Shown here one piece after another: positions 13,184-13,904 of a stretch of DNA of 13,904 nucleotides. The stretch covers positions 1-13,904 of the forward strand of contig JAVEUJ010000059.1 of NCBI GenBank assembly GCA_034005635.1, read 5' to 3'. Source of the stretch: JAAZFE01 sp034005635 (GTDB taxonomy: Bacteria > Verrucomicrobiota > Kiritimatiellia > CAIQIC01 > Lenti-01). Each line of letters begins with the position of its first letter. The first letter of the stretch is position 1. A program made the position numbers and the translations under genes. The notes below the pieces were generated by a model. The model was not told where the DNA came from. It did not search any database and saw only the letters and a list, made by a program, of their open reading frames with translations.

Positions 13184-13904
13184 ATGGAGATTTGGATCGT
13201 TTATACGCTGGTAGCAACGCTGCTGTACGGGATACTCAACTTCCTGTTCAAGGCGGCGGCGGAGCGTGGGCACGACGCAGACGGTTTAGTCACGATCGTG
13301 GGGCTGTCGGTGGCGTTGCTGGCGTGGGGCACCTTCTGGACGACAACGCCACAGCCCTGGGCCGAAATCACTCGACCGGTGCTGATCTATGCCTTCTTCA
13401 ATGGGCTGTTCTTTGCGCTGGGCAGCTTGGCCAAATACGGGGCATTGAAGCGCGCGCCCGCAGCCATTGTGTTCCCGCTGAACCGGCTGAACACGCTGGC
13501 CGTCATGGCGATTGGGTTTACTTTCTTCCATGAGGTGCCGCGGCCAATGCAAATTCTGGGCATTGTGGCGGGCATCAGCGTATTGGGTGTGATCACATTG
13601 GAACAGCGCGTGCATTTCCGCGGGGCAGGACAAAAAGTCGTGGCCGCAGGCATCCTGCTGGCGCTGGCCAGTGCTGTGTTTACGTCGCTGTCCATGACTG
13701 TGGGTAAACTGCTGGCGGAGTCGTCCACGAACCGTCTGGCCTATATCGGGGCGTCCTACACGCTGGTCAGTTTCTTCACTCTGGGGAGGAGCCTGCTGGC
13801 TCGGCGCAACCGCAGCGAGCCCAGCGGCAGGCATGTTGGAGAAATGGCCGCCTTCGGTGCGGCTATTGGACTACTTAATTTCGGCGGCTATTTTCTCGTT
13901 TTGC
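13184..13904 (+). CDS. EamA/DMT-family transporter (3' end outside window)
   Basis: An open frame starts at the ATG at 13184 and runs uninterrupted off the end of the window: 240 codons, beginning MEIWIVYTLVATLLYGILNF. At least seven hydrophobic segments are visible. The first EamA repeat (about 1-135) ends with SLAKYGALKRAPAAIVFPLN, then LNTLAVMAIGFTFFHEVP (the usual conserved Glu before Pro) and ILGIVAGISVLGVI. A second repeat begins near residue 150 (VVAAGILLALASAVFTSLS). Drug/metabolite-family members export or import small metabolites; the substrate is unknown. The start lacks a strong Shine-Dalgarno. A different-frame ATG at 13180 opens only a short low-complexity frame and is rejected. 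About 50-60 residues are probably missing. Confidence 0.85.
   Translation, partial: MEIWIVYTLVATLLYGILNFLFKAAAERGHDADGLVTIVGLSVALLAWGTFWTTTPQPWAEITRPVLIYAFFNGLFFALGSLAKYGALKRAPAAIVFPLNRLNTLAVMAIGFTFFHEVPRPMQILGIVAGISVLGVITLEQRVHFRGAGQKVVAAGILLALASAVFTSLSMTVGKLLAESSTNRLAYIGASYTLVSFFTLGRSLLARRNRSEPSGRHVGEMAAFGAAIGLLNFGGYFLVL

Noticed and set aside
1..13904. CRISPR array, prophage or defence island
   Set aside because: No regularly spaced repeats with unique spacers, no integrase, phage structural or nuclease-effector genes are visible.

Overview
The window is a chromosomal stretch (roughly 58-60% G+C by eye) from a Gram-negative-type, diderm bacterium. It encodes a TonB-dependent outer-membrane receptor, lipoproteins with lipoboxes, an AsmA-like protein and secreted periplasmic proteins. 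Ribonuclease HIII in place of HI/HII, and intergenic DNA full of phrases such as tandem ATTGRAY heptamers, 'ATCCGTGGTTA' and TGGAAAA palindromes, recall PVC-superphylum genomes (Kiritimatiellota, Lentisphaerota or Verrucomicrobiota). That placement is inference from memory, with no rRNA or marker gene to prove it.

Layout. 1-673: no gene; repeats (a 26-bp inverted repeat at 165-250, an ATCCGTGGTTA pair) and a palindromic promoter region. 674-2369 (+): ECF sigma factor, single-pass putative anti-sigma protein and secreted helical protein, closed by a perfect rho-independent terminator at 2387-2413. 2483-2517: ATTGRAY tandem repeat. 2642-5149 (+): AsmA-like anchored protein with a C-terminal 11-residue repeat, YhhQ-type queuosine-precursor transporter and RluA-family pseudouridine synthase, packed with overlaps or 1-nt gaps. 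Convergent to this, 9877-5267 (-): BON lipoprotein, TPR lipoprotein with an apparently dead C39-like domain, RNase HIII, FAH-family enzyme, TrmB and a secreted MsrB. 9878-10726: an 849-bp gene-free block of perfect hairpins, direct repeats and a REP-like dispersed element. 12838-10727 (-): TonB-dependent receptor. 12839-13183: divergent intergenic region with two palindromes. 13184-end (+): EamA/DMT transporter, cut by the window edge.

How the genes fit together. The sigma/anti-sigma/secreted-protein operon looks like an envelope-responsive regulatory unit. The two central clusters mix RNA maintenance (queuosine precursor uptake, pseudouridine, m7G46, RNase HIII) with envelope and repair functions. 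Nothing here is an obvious defence system, prophage or CRISPR locus. The least explained DNA is 10185-10660, where three consecutive perfect hairpins end in a T6 tract with no known gene before them. The least explained proteins are the catalytically degenerate C39-TPR lipoprotein and the hendecad-tailed AsmA-like protein.
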